37,070 nucleotides of DNA from a virus, in IMG/VR virus record IMGVR_UViG_3300012920_000108, positions 1-37,070 of that record. One strand, given 5' to 3'. Under the pieces are notes generated by a model. That model was not told where the DNA came from. It did not search any database and worked only from the letters and a program-made list of their open reading frames with translations. This document shows, piece after piece, positions 7,260 through 14,662 of the stretch. A program made the translations under genes and the position numbers. The first letter of the stretch is position 1; each line of letters starts with the position of its first letter.

Positions 7260-9023
7260 TTATTTTTCGTATTTATCCAGAACTTTACCTTCGGCATCTA
7301 GGGGGATATCAGGTAACCACTCTGGTGGGGTTCTCATTTCTTCTATGACAAGATCCAAAGTTTCTTCTGCATCTTTCTCATCCACTTCTATGACAACTTC
7401 GTCATGTACGTGGAAAATAATTTCCATCCCTCTATTTTCGAGGCGGGTGAGTATATCAGAAAATATGTCCCTTGCAAGTGCTTGAGATGCATTTTCTGTT
7501 AAAAGTCCTCCGTATAGTTTCACAGGAATCTTTTTAGCTCCTTTAGCAATCAAAGCTATGTAGTTCCTCCTACCAAATTGCATGGCAGTTTGTATCTTAC
7601 CGTAGTCCAAACTACGTCCAGATGGTAATTCAATACTAAAATCATCTCCTAATGAATATGCTACGTGCAACTTTCTTTGTAATTTGTTCCAAAGAGCCAC
7701 AACTCGTTTCATTTTTGTTCTATATAAATTTACAGCCTTGACAGCTTCGTCTTCATCCATACCCGATATCAGAGCAAACTTACCTGCTGATACAGAGTAA
7801 CCACAACCAAGGACCATAGTTTTAACTAGATGCCTTAGTGAAGGGTCTTCATCTTTTAACACCCCTTTTGATTTGTCCCATTTATCAAACCTGATAGCAA
7901 AGGCTTCGTAGATATCGTCACTTGCTTTTATTTCATCTAAGGAGTCTTGATCTTCCGCTAACCAACATAAAGTTCTAACTTCAATTTGCGATAAGTCTAC
8001 GACGACTAACTTCCTACCCTTCTTTGGAGATATTAAACTACGTAAGTTGACTCCAAACATTTCTCCTCTAGGTAGGTTCTGTAAATTTAAGTTACCACCA
8101 CTACCACTAAATCTACCTGTATGCGCTCCATGATATAATATACCTCCGTAGTATCGTTTATCTCCCATCGTAGCGTACTCAAAAGCTTCTAACTTTCTTT
8201 TAAGTGAGTTGATCCTTCTGTAATCACGTACCGCAGAAATCCATTTATACTTGCCCTCATTTTCTTTTATCCAGTTATTAGCGTCTTCATCTGTAAGAGC
8301 TAAACTTGCAGGAGGTTCTAGACCTTCTTTTTTACACTCATCATTAAATGCTTGCCTAGATAGTATGGGTCTATCATCAATCCAAGGAATAGAGTTCTCT
8401 GCTTCAAAAAGTCTTTCATTGATCGTTACTAAAGATTTTTTAAGTAGGTTAGTATTAATTGGAATCCCTCTTTGCACACACCTTCTATTCATCAAACTGA
8501 TATCTCTCTCCATCTGAGGCCAATCTCCTTCCAAGTCTTGCCATAACTTCAAACAAAGTTCTGAGTCCTTCAGAGCATACTCATCAACTTCATCTTGGAA
8601 CTCTTTAGTCATGTCCTCCCATCGTTTACCTGACATGTTATCCCTTGTAGATTTATCGACTTCTAAATTGTATAGGGTGGTGGTTGCCCCCTTCAAAGAT
8701 CTAGGTAACCCAGAATATGCTGCTAAATCTGCGGTACACACCCATTCAGCATACTCATATTTTTTCCACCACCCTTTATCAACTCCATACAAATAAAGTG
8801 TTTCATCAAATTGTGCGTTGTGTGATAGGACTCTGTTATTTTCTATAACGCTCCAATCAAATTCTTCTTTGGGACATCCAACAAAGTTAGTCCCCTCATC
8901 TCCTACAGCACTAACTCTGTATGCATCAAAGTCGGTATGGCTGAAGTATCCTAGTAGTCCAAGGAATTTTACCGAACAATCTTTGTCGTAGTAACTTTCA
9001 AAATCAATAGCGATTGTATTCAT
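7260..9023 (-). CDS. polA: Family A DNA polymerase with 3'-5' exonuclease
   Basis: The N-terminus holds a DEDDy exonuclease: D7 and E9 (IDFESYY), D73 (SHNAQFDE) and YALKD (Y149, D153). The polymerase part has motif A VVVDLSQIEVRTL (D343), motif B R-x3-K-x3-L-G (RHLVKTMVLG) and motif C HDE (540-542). There is no 5'-3' exonuclease domain, as usual for phage PolA. The residue matching Phe762 of E. coli Pol I is Leu (L405). The ATG at 9023 is chosen over a GTG at 9044 because the GTG lies inside a perfect 13-bp hairpin; no strong ribosome binding site is visible for either. Confidence 0.93.
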   Translation of the reverse strand: MNTIAIDFESYYDKDCSVKFLGLLGYFSHTDFDAYRVSAVGDEGTNFVGCPKEEFDWSVIENNRVLSHNAQFDETLYLYGVDKGWWKKYEYAEWVCTADLAAYSGLPRSLKGATTTLYNLEVDKSTRDNMSGKRWEDMTKEFQDEVDEYALKDSELCLKLWQDLEGDWPQMERDISLMNRRCVQRGIPINTNLLKKSLVTINERLFEAENSIPWIDDRPILSRQAFNDECKKEGLEPPASLALTDEDANNWIKENEGKYKWISAVRDYRRINSLKRKLEAFEYATMGDKRYYGGILYHGAHTGRFSGSGGNLNLQNLPRGEMFGVNLRSLISPKKGRKLVVVDLSQIEVRTLCWLAEDQDSLDEIKASDDIYEAFAIRFDKWDKSKGVLKDEDPSLRHLVKTMVLGCGYSVSAGKFALISGMDEDEAVKAVNLYRTKMKRVVALWNKLQRKLHVAYSLGDDFSIELPSGRSLDYGKIQTAMQFGRRNYIALIAKGAKKIPVKLYGGLLTENASQALARDIFSDILTRLENRGMEIIFHVHDEVVIEVDEKDAEETLDLVIEEMRTPPEWLPDIPLDAEGKVLDKYEK

Positions 9024-9038
9024 AATTTGCGATGAGTT

Positions 9039-9075
9039 GTCCACCTACGTGAAAACCTATGACACGTAGGTGGAC
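9039..9075. promoter_or_regulatory. 13-bp perfect inverted repeat upstream of polA
   Basis: GTCCACCTACGTG (9039-9051) and CACGTAGGTGGAC (9063-9075) form a perfect hairpin with an 11-nt loop. It lies in the 92-nt leader between the coiled-coil gene and the polA ATG, with no T-run on the minus strand. It is therefore more likely a translational, attenuation or RNA-processing site than a simple terminator. Confidence 0.75.
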
Positions 9076-9115
9076 TCCCCCATTTCGTATTGCGGAACTC
9101 CTACCGCTTACGAGA

Positions 9116-9316
9116 TTATATTAGTTCAGGCTGAGATGCCTTTAGCACCTTTAAGTTTTTGATCTGAGCTTCAAAAGCTTCAGTTGTTGCTATCATCTTA
9201 GTATCAGAGGATTCTAACTCTTCTATTTTAGAAGTGATTTCTTCTCTAATTTTGCGTACTTGCTCAAGTTCACTTTCAAGATGTGCTATCTTTATATCTA
9301 GATCAATATTACTCAT
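9116..9316 (-). CDS. Small coiled-coil protein (66 aa)
   Basis: The product is almost entirely a heptad-rich helix (IAHLESELEQVRKIREEI, SKIEELESSD), with a second helix near the C-terminus. Its start lies 2 nt from the end of the upstream gene, so it is in the same transcript. No catalytic motif is visible. It may be a scaffold or partner for the preceding DNA-binding candidate or for the polymerase; function unknown. Confidence 0.6.
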   Translation of the reverse strand: MSNIDLDIKIAHLESELEQVRKIREEITSKIEELESSDTKMIATTEAFEAQIKNLKVLKASQPELI

Positions 9317-9318
9317 AA

Positions 9319-9975
9319 TTAAGAAGGGATAATTCTAGATACAAAATCAACAACTTGTGGATCGGTATCAACCTTAGTTACAGTCATTTGTGGTATGTAC
9401 CAACTGACTCTGTTAGCCGTAGCTTGATCTGCCTGAAACTTCCAGTGTTTTGCACACAGTGGAGCATCTGGATTCATCGCTTGAAATAGCCCAAGTCTCT
9501 TGAACGTATTTCTGTATGCTGCCTTACGTACATGAAGCTTACCCATTGCATAAGAGGTATCTCCTATTGGGAAAGGAAATGCATCAACAGCTTCTTCCGA
9601 TATTTTTGCAGGTTCAGGGATGAGTAGGGTTACATCAGCAAACTCAATCGTACCGTAGTCCGAATCCTGTTCTATTGCTTGTTTCTCATCTGCCGTATAA
9701 GCAACTCTCGCTACTTCGTTAGAACCGAATGGTACGTTTTCTGCCCACCCTTTTGCTGCCGTAATTGGAATAACAGATATTGCTTCACCTGTAGGCATAA
9801 TAGTGTGGGTTCTATTGATAACGAGCGCACCCTCGTCACCATCGATTTCCGAAGATCCTTGTATAACATTGAGTCTTGGAATCTCGATATCTTCTGCTGA
9901 TATCGCAAGCCTTGGAGCAGCTACTGGAGCTGCGAGTTCTTCTTTCTTTGCTTCTACTAACTTAGTCTTGGGCAT
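9319..9975 (-). CDS. Probable single-stranded-DNA-binding-like replication protein (218 aa)
   Basis: After an Ala/Lys-rich linker (EAKKEELAAPVAAPRL) the protein reads EIPRLNVIQGSSE, then beta-rich segments (THTIMPTGEAISVIPITA) and a C-terminal part with aromatics (FKRLGLFQAM, RVSWYIPQMTV). The layout resembles phage proteins that occupy the ssDNA-binding slot between a nuclease and PolA. I see no classic OB-fold signature or acidic C-terminal tail, so the call is mostly contextual. Its leader is an unusual AAAACC-type repeat. Confidence 0.4.
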   Translation of the reverse strand: MPKTKLVEAKKEELAAPVAAPRLAISAEDIEIPRLNVIQGSSEIDGDEGALVINRTHTIMPTGEAISVIPITAAKGWAENVPFGSNEVARVAYTADEKQAIEQDSDYGTIEFADVTLLIPEPAKISEEAVDAFPFPIGDTSYAMGKLHVRKAAYRNTFKRLGLFQAMNPDAPLCAKHWKFQADQATANRVSWYIPQMTVTKVDTDPQVVDFVSRIIPS

Positions 9976-10020
9976 GGTCTTAGTTTTGGTTTTGGTTTTG
10001 GTCTTAGTTTTATTTTAGTT
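9976..10020 (-). repeat. AAAACC/AAAACT hexamer-repeat leader
   Basis: Read on the minus strand, the 45 nt between two genes contain AAAACTAAGACC twice, at both ends of two AAAACC units, running straight into the ATG at 9975. There is no Shine-Dalgarno sequence; the leader is A/C-rich and nearly G-free. It may be a standby site for the ribosome or simply replication slippage. Confidence 0.8.
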
Positions 10021-11139
10021 TTAAGAAAGGGTAAACCTTTCCTCTGACGTTTCTATAATGCCATTGTTTTTAACAGCGTCAAGAAAAGATCTTGATTTTT
10101 CTCCTTTTTCTCCTTTAGGAGCATTATCCCCCACAGCATTAGCTACTTTTTTGAGGGGGATATTAATCAAATTAAGTAAATCTTCTTGTTCTAAATCGTA
10201 CTCTTTTGCTATCTCTAAGAGCTTTATGTTATCTGTACACTTACGAGTAGCTCCCATAGATTTAAGTTTTAAGTTCTGAAACTCCATTCCATCTTTAGCT
10301 AGAGCAACAGCTTTTTCTTTTACCCTCCTTGCCCAATTCTCTACAACTTTGGCTACAATATAAAGATGCTCTACTGTCTCAGGGTCATTAGGATCTTCTA
10401 TATTTTCTTTAGGTAAATTATCTCCTGATATACGTTGTACTATTTCAACTGCTAAACCGCCAAGTGAAGGGCAATAATCTTCGTGTTTACAGAATCGGCA
10501 GTTAACCGAAGGAGAAAGTGCGTCTGCTTCTGGGAAACCACCATCCCATTGAGGGCGCACTTTCTCCCCATTTCGTATTACGTCGGCTAGTTGCTTAACC
10601 AATAAGGGCAATTCCTCTCGTGTAAATGTTCCTTCCAGTACTTCATTGCGTACAGGTATATAGAACACAAAAGTGATTTCATCAAGCTCTGGATATTTTT
10701 GAAAAGCTCCAACCGTGTAAGCCCTTGCTTGCCAGTTACTTCTAGGTGGGTCTATTTCACTGACCCCTGTTTTGTAATCTGCTAGTATGGCTCTATTACC
10801 AAATGTAAGTAGTCTATCGCAAGTTCCCCACGTATTTGTAGAGTCAAGATCAACATCTAGTAAGATCTCATTCTCTTCCTTGTACTCCTGCCCTTTAGCA
10901 TAATTCTTGGTATACTCATCCTCTTGCTTGACGATTGCTTCATAGATCATGACTTCGTCTTCATCGTGCAGGGCAGAGGGATCACGAACTTCTAAGGCTT
11001 CGTGGATACGAGTACCTTTTTCAGCAGCAGCGTTTGTACCTGATCGTCCTTCGTAACCAGAACAACCTGCTACGTACTTGAGACTTGATGGTGAGAAAGG
11101 AGCGTGTCCTCTACTACTATGATCTGGTTGGCTGTCCAT
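10021..11139 (-). CDS. RecB/Cas4-like nuclease with predicted Fe-S cluster (372 aa)
   Basis: Nuclease motifs in order: GTRIHEALE (H46), GTCDRL (D108), ILADYKTG (D121, K123) and NWQARAYTVGAF (Q137, Y141), the RecB-type PD-(D/E)XK pattern. Four cysteines, C26 before the core and C214-x2-C217-x5-C223 (CRFCKHEDYC) after it, match the split Fe-S site of Cas4, AddB and related nucleases. It probably resects DNA ends in phage recombination or degrades host DNA. The ATG at 11139 is preferred to an earlier start at 11250 that would lie well inside the HNH gene. Confidence 0.8.
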   Translation of the reverse strand: MDSQPDHSSRGHAPFSPSSLKYVAGCSGYEGRSGTNAAAEKGTRIHEALEVRDPSALHDEDEVMIYEAIVKQEDEYTKNYAKGQEYKEENEILLDVDLDSTNTWGTCDRLLTFGNRAILADYKTGVSEIDPPRSNWQARAYTVGAFQKYPELDEITFVFYIPVRNEVLEGTFTREELPLLVKQLADVIRNGEKVRPQWDGGFPEADALSPSVNCRFCKHEDYCPSLGGLAVEIVQRISGDNLPKENIEDPNDPETVEHLYIVAKVVENWARRVKEKAVALAKDGMEFQNLKLKSMGATRKCTDNIKLLEIAKEYDLEQEDLLNLINIPLKKVANAVGDNAPKGEKGEKSRSFLDAVKNNGIIETSEERFTLS

Positions 11140-11692
11140 GATGGGTAAATTCTTTGTGTAGTGAGGCTCTTTTCTCTCTGAGTGCCTGTATAGCCTTTGC
11201 TTTTCCTTCTTCTGTATAAGGATATTTAGACGTACAGTATCGCCTACCATTATAATCTACTACTCCAACGTACACTCTATGGTAGGAGCCGTCTTTTCTT
11301 TTAAACCTTGGCGCTCGTAGTCCTTTTACTCCTGTTTTGCTTTTTGCTTCCCAACGGTTTGCTTGGTTTTGGGCGTTGGTACATTCCCTTAAATTTTCTA
11401 TTCTATCATCTAAAGTATTATTATTTATATGATCGATCATTTTTTCTGTGTCTCCGTTGAATAAAGTCCACACAACTCTTGCTCTATAGTACACCTTACC
11501 TTTAAATTTTAATCTCCATCTTGTTCTCCTACCCCTTTCGCTACTACCTTGTGATGGGCTATATAAACAACCTGCAACGTCACCTACTTTCTTTCTTCCT
11601 CTACTTACTTTGTAATACAAAACTCCATCTCTATACTCAAGTACATCTAAAAAATCTTGTGGTATAGCCTTTGCTATTTCTTTACACTCCAT
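11117..11692 (-). CDS. HNH homing endonuclease with AP2-like domain (191 aa)
   Basis: The HNH core lies at about residues 72-105: RVVWTLFNGD, then MIDHINNNTLDDRIENLREC. The C-terminal part, TGVKGLRAPRFKRKDGSYHR through VDYNGRRYCTSKYP, resembles the AP2-like DNA-binding domain often joined to phage HNH enzymes. It overlaps the helicase end by 11 nt and the Cas4-like gene start by 23 nt. It is therefore a free-standing mobile gene that has been fitted into the operon without breaking either neighbour. Confidence 0.8.
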   Translation of the reverse strand: MECKEIAKAIPQDFLDVLEYRDGVLYYKVSRGRKKVGDVAGCLYSPSQGSSERGRRTRWRLKFKGKVYYRARVVWTLFNGDTEKMIDHINNNTLDDRIENLRECTNAQNQANRWEAKSKTGVKGLRAPRFKRKDGSYHRVYVGVVDYNGRRYCTSKYPYTEEGKAKAIQALREKRASLHKEFTHHGQPTRS

Positions 11693-12977
11693 GTAGTTCC
11701 GTTAGGTTATTTATTTTTCTTTCAATAGAGTCTATAACATTTTCTTCTATAGACCCTGATGTAACTAAAACTTTTTGTATAGCGTCAGACTTTGCACCAT
11801 TACGGTGAATACGCCCTAAAGTTTGGAGGTAGTCTTTAGCATTGAAAGAAGGGCAGATCAAACTAACTCTTGGTCTATCTCCATTACAATCATGTAATGA
11901 TAGTCCAGTACCCCCTGCTGCAATGTTAGCGACCACAATAGTTGATTCATCATTTTGGAATTCGTCTACGATTGCTTGTCGTTCTTCTACTGTCTGACCC
12001 CCCTCTATAGCTTTGCATTCCAGTTGATCACATAGTATTACTACAGTGTCTCTGAAGTTAACAAACAACACTACAGAGTTACCTTGTTCTTCTAAGTCTT
12101 GTGCGTATGCAACTAAATCAGGAACTTTCATAGCTTCTGTTAGTTGTCTTGCACGTAGGATGTTAACGATCACATGGTCACTATTTCCAACAGAACCATT
12201 TTCGATAAGTTCTGTTATTATTTGTGGTGTTAACCCTAACTTTTCATAAGTCTTTATGATCTTCTTAGAATCAGCAAATTCCATAGGCTCTATGAAAACC
12301 CTGTTATTTCTGAATGAATCAGGGAAATCTGCTACAGTTAACTTAGCCCCCATAACACCATAGATCTTTTCGTGTATCTTTTTGAGGTTACTCTTTGATC
12401 CTAAGTGCCAACCATTCCACTCATCTTGATAACACCCATTAACTTTCATCCAACTAAACCAGTTATATAGACCATTTTCTGTTTTAGCTAGGCTATGTAG
12501 TCCTAACATATAACCGATAGACCTCATCTCTGTAGGATCTTCACACGCTGTTGCTGACATCCCATGTACTAGAAACCCTTGTTTAACTAGGCTTATAATA
12601 AGCTGTGCATTTTGTGTATATGGACCTTTGCATTTATGTATCTCATCTACTAAAAACAAAGTGTTCTTAGGGACTTTCCAGTTCATTATCTTTTTACCCC
12701 TCTTAGACATATGTGGCGTATTACCAGTCCTTACCTTTTCAAAATTAAGTACGAATATAGGATCAATACCCACTTCCTTTAGCTCTCTTTCCCATGAAGG
12801 GATCACTGCTTTAGGACACATGACAGCTACAGGACGGTCTAAACGTAAAGCTAAATGGGATGCTACTACTGTTTTTCCAGTACCAACAGAGCTAGAATCT
12901 AGAGTGTTTTTATTTTCTCTTAGTTTTTCTTCAAAGAAGTCAGCCACTTTGGACTGAGCGGGGAATAGGTTTTTCAT
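11682..12977 (-). CDS. SF2 DEAD/DEAH-type helicase (SNF2-like), 431 aa
   Basis: The product has Walker A SSSVGTGKT (28-36), an aspartate box DEIH (111-114), a motif III-like MSATA and a C-terminal motif VI TLGRIHRNGAKS. The layout matches compact phage SNF2/UvsW-like helicases. A role in branch migration or recombination-dependent replication, with the RuvC-like resolvase upstream and the RecB-like nuclease downstream, is likely. The start follows a 45-nt gap from the resolvase gene. Confidence 0.85.
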   Translation of the reverse strand: MKNLFPAQSKVADFFEEKLRENKNTLDSSSVGTGKTVVASHLALRLDRPVAVMCPKAVIPSWERELKEVGIDPIFVLNFEKVRTGNTPHMSKRGKKIMNWKVPKNTLFLVDEIHKCKGPYTQNAQLIISLVKQGFLVHGMSATACEDPTEMRSIGYMLGLHSLAKTENGLYNWFSWMKVNGCYQDEWNGWHLGSKSNLKKIHEKIYGVMGAKLTVADFPDSFRNNRVFIEPMEFADSKKIIKTYEKLGLTPQIITELIENGSVGNSDHVIVNILRARQLTEAMKVPDLVAYAQDLEEQGNSVVLFVNFRDTVVILCDQLECKAIEGGQTVEERQAIVDEFQNDESTIVVANIAAGGTGLSLHDCNGDRPRVSLICPSFNAKDYLQTLGRIHRNGAKSDAIQKVLVTSGSIEENVIDSIERKINNLTELHGV

Positions 12978-13022
12978 TTAAAACATAGTAAAAGAACTTG
13001 AATTGAAGGCAAGGAAAACTTT

Positions 13023-13529
13023 TTACAATTTATCATACCCTACTAAAGCATGACCTTTGCGTATGTATCTAGCTATCAGAAAAGCGTCTACCATACCATC
13101 GTGAGGTTTAGAACAGCGTTTACTTTTTAACCAACATTCTTCAGGAGCTAATATATTAGCAACTCCTAATGCAGCTTTCTTTGTATCATATGGTGGGGCT
13201 AAGTGGCCTAACATAGCCTTTTGCCAGTTACGTACTTTGACGCATTGTACATCCCACTGCCTACTTTCAGCTAGTCCTAATAATTTTCCAAATGATATTG
13301 CCATAGATCGAACAGCTTGTGAACTCTTTGCATGGTGTAATGGCTCTTCGATAGCAAAGATAAAATCTGATTCAAGTGCCATCACCCATTCATATACTTT
13401 ACGAGTATCAGTTTCTCGTTTCTTACAACGATGAAGTGTAGGCATCACTGTCTTCTCAATGACAGCTCCTGTTTGTTTTGATATGGCGACTAACCCACCG
13501 TTGAGTCCGTTATCAACTCCTATAATCAC
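13023..13529 (-). CDS. RuvC-like Holliday junction resolvase (168 aa)
   Basis: The RNase H-like fold is marked by IIGVDNGLNGG (D6), FIFAIEEP (E61/E62) and the C-terminal HDGMVDAFLIA (D144, D148), the acidic metal-binding set of RuvC-type resolvases. It would cut branched DNA before packaging or during recombination. The likely start is a GTG at 13529, overlapping the previous gene by 17 nt. It lies next to the SF2 helicase, a natural partner. Confidence 0.8.
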   Translation of the reverse strand: MIIGVDNGLNGGLVAISKQTGAVIEKTVMPTLHRCKKRETDTRKVYEWVMALESDFIFAIEEPLHHAKSSQAVRSMAISFGKLLGLAESRQWDVQCVKVRNWQKAMLGHLAPPYDTKKAALGVANILAPEECWLKSKRCSKPHDGMVDAFLIARYIRKGHALVGYDKL

Positions 13530-13755
13530 AATGTTCTATAGCTTTAGCAGAAAGTATTACGCCATCTCCTTCTTCTGGAATTAAGGCATCTACGTTTGGG
13601 ACAAGCATCTGTATATAAAATACTTCTTTTGCTGAGTTAGGTATTACTCTGTAATAAGTACCAGACCTACGTTCTACAATGTATGTAAAATCTTTACCCA
13701 TTTCTTTACGTACCATGACACAGGGGTTTTCTTCAACCTTCCTGTCTTCAAACAT
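13513..13755 (-). CDS. Hypothetical protein (80 aa)
   Basis: The ATG at 13755 overlaps the previous stop as TAATG, which argues for this start over two upstream in-frame ones. The sequence (FTYIVERRSGTYYRVIPNSA, then VFYIQMLVP) suggests a small beta-rich domain. No family recognised. It is translated in a tightly coupled run between the small terminase and the resolvase. Confidence 0.55.
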   Translation of the reverse strand: MFEDRKVEENPCVMVRKEMGKDFTYIVERRSGTYYRVIPNSAKEVFYIQMLVPNVDALIPEEGDGVILSAKAIEHCDYRS

Positions 13756-14012
13756 TACTCCGATAGATCGTCTAAGAAACATGGTGTACCCTCCCAAAAG
13801 TTTGTTTGTAGGTATTCATATTCATACCTTTCATAAGCTTGTTGCTTTGTAAGGTTATAATTTTTTTGTAGTAAATCTATTGTCATTTGCTTTGAGTAAC
13901 AAGCAACAGGTGGTCTGCCATACTGTTCTACCGTGCCTATGTAAGCATCTTCTAAACCACTAAATAGAAGTACAGGTTTATCTAAGTCTTCTTTTGTTTC
14001 AGGATTTATCAT
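13755..14012 (-). CDS. Small conserved phage protein, paralogue of 4810-5076 (85 aa)
   Basis: The core LFSGLEDAYIG, PVACYSKQMTIDLLQK, then YERYEYEYLQ and GTPCFLDD aligns with the 88-aa protein at the other end of this operon. The start at 14012 overlaps the small terminase by 14 nt; an alternative start lies at 14027. Function unknown. Keeping two divergent copies suggests they are not interchangeable. Confidence 0.6.
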   Translation of the reverse strand: MINPETKEDLDKPVLLFSGLEDAYIGTVEQYGRPPVACYSKQMTIDLLQKNYNLTKQQAYERYEYEYLQTNFWEGTPCFLDDLSE

Positions 14013-14619
14013 CGTCTGGCTCAACATCTATTATTTTATCTTTGTTTATTTTAACAGCTCCATCTCCACGGTCTGCCTTTGCGTTATTTAAAATACTAAT
14101 ATCTATCTGCAACTTGCCTGAACCCCCTGCTGTACGTGCATTTAAACCTAAATTCCTACGTATTAACTGATCTAACTCAGATAGTTCTTTAACTGTACGT
14201 GGCCCTCTAAGGTTTTTAATACTGTCTCGCAGAAGTTTGATAGCCGAAGCAGCTACATAAGATTGATACTTTTCTGCTGGAGATGATTGTGATTGAGCAA
14301 TCTCCATAAGTTTCTTGTCCTCATCTATACGAGCTTCCAGTTTAGCTTCTTTTATAGCCTCATCTGTTTTACCTTCTAGGTTATCATCAAGTGTTTCTTG
14401 TAAAGGATCTTTATTTTCTTTTACTTCTTCTACTTCTTTCAGAGATGGGTTATTTGCATGAGGATCTTTTTTTGGTTTTGCACCCTCATCCCTTAACCAT
14501 CTACGGAGAGTAGACACATTGATTCCTAACTCCTTCGCAATAGTAACAAGTTTATATTGCTGCTCGTACATTTCGAGAGCATGTTTAAGCAGTTTGGATT
14601 TTTTAGATTTATAAGCCAA
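13999..14619 (-). CDS. Terminase small subunit-like protein (206 aa)
   Basis: Residues ~20-46 (YKLVTIAKELGINVSTLRRW) form a helix-turn-helix like that of small terminases, which recognise the packaging site. A Lys/Glu-rich linker and a helical, possibly oligomerising region follow. Only a TTG is available at 14619 for the full protein; the first internal ATG (14571) would still keep the HTH. It lies on the opposite strand from the large terminase, which is unusual but keeps the pair adjacent across a 43-bp divergent promoter. A transcription regulator role is the alternative. Confidence 0.6.
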   Translation of the reverse strand: MAYKSKKSKLLKHALEMYEQQYKLVTIAKELGINVSTLRRWLRDEGAKPKKDPHANNPSLKEVEEVKENKDPLQETLDDNLEGKTDEAIKEAKLEARIDEDKKLMEIAQSQSSPAEKYQSYVAASAIKLLRDSIKNLRGPRTVKELSELDQLIRRNLGLNARTAGGSGKLQIDISILNNAKADRGDGAVKINKDKIIDVEPDDDKS

Positions 14620-14657
14620 AGCACTTAATATATACTATATATTCACATAGCTTTCAA
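14608..14657. promoter_or_regulatory. Divergent promoter region with a 17-bp palindrome (14627-14643)
   Basis: AATATATA-C-TATATATT (14627-14643) is a perfect palindrome between the terminase genes. It overlaps both candidate -10 boxes: plus strand TTTATA (14608-14613), 17 nt, TATACT (14631-14636); minus strand TTGAAA (14652-14657), 17 nt, TATATA (14629-14634). A protein bound here could switch between the replication and packaging transcripts. Promoter matches are moderate. Confidence 0.45.
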
Positions 14658-14662
14658 ATTAA

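Noticed and set aside
9803-10018. Plus-strand ORF with a VLVLVLVL tail
   Set aside because: It is the reverse reading of the hexamer-repeat leader and of the start of the minus-strand gene at 9319-9975.
10021-11139. Cas4 as part of a CRISPR-Cas locus
   Set aside because: No other cas gene or array is present. The context is phage recombination, where Cas4/RecB-like nucleases are common.
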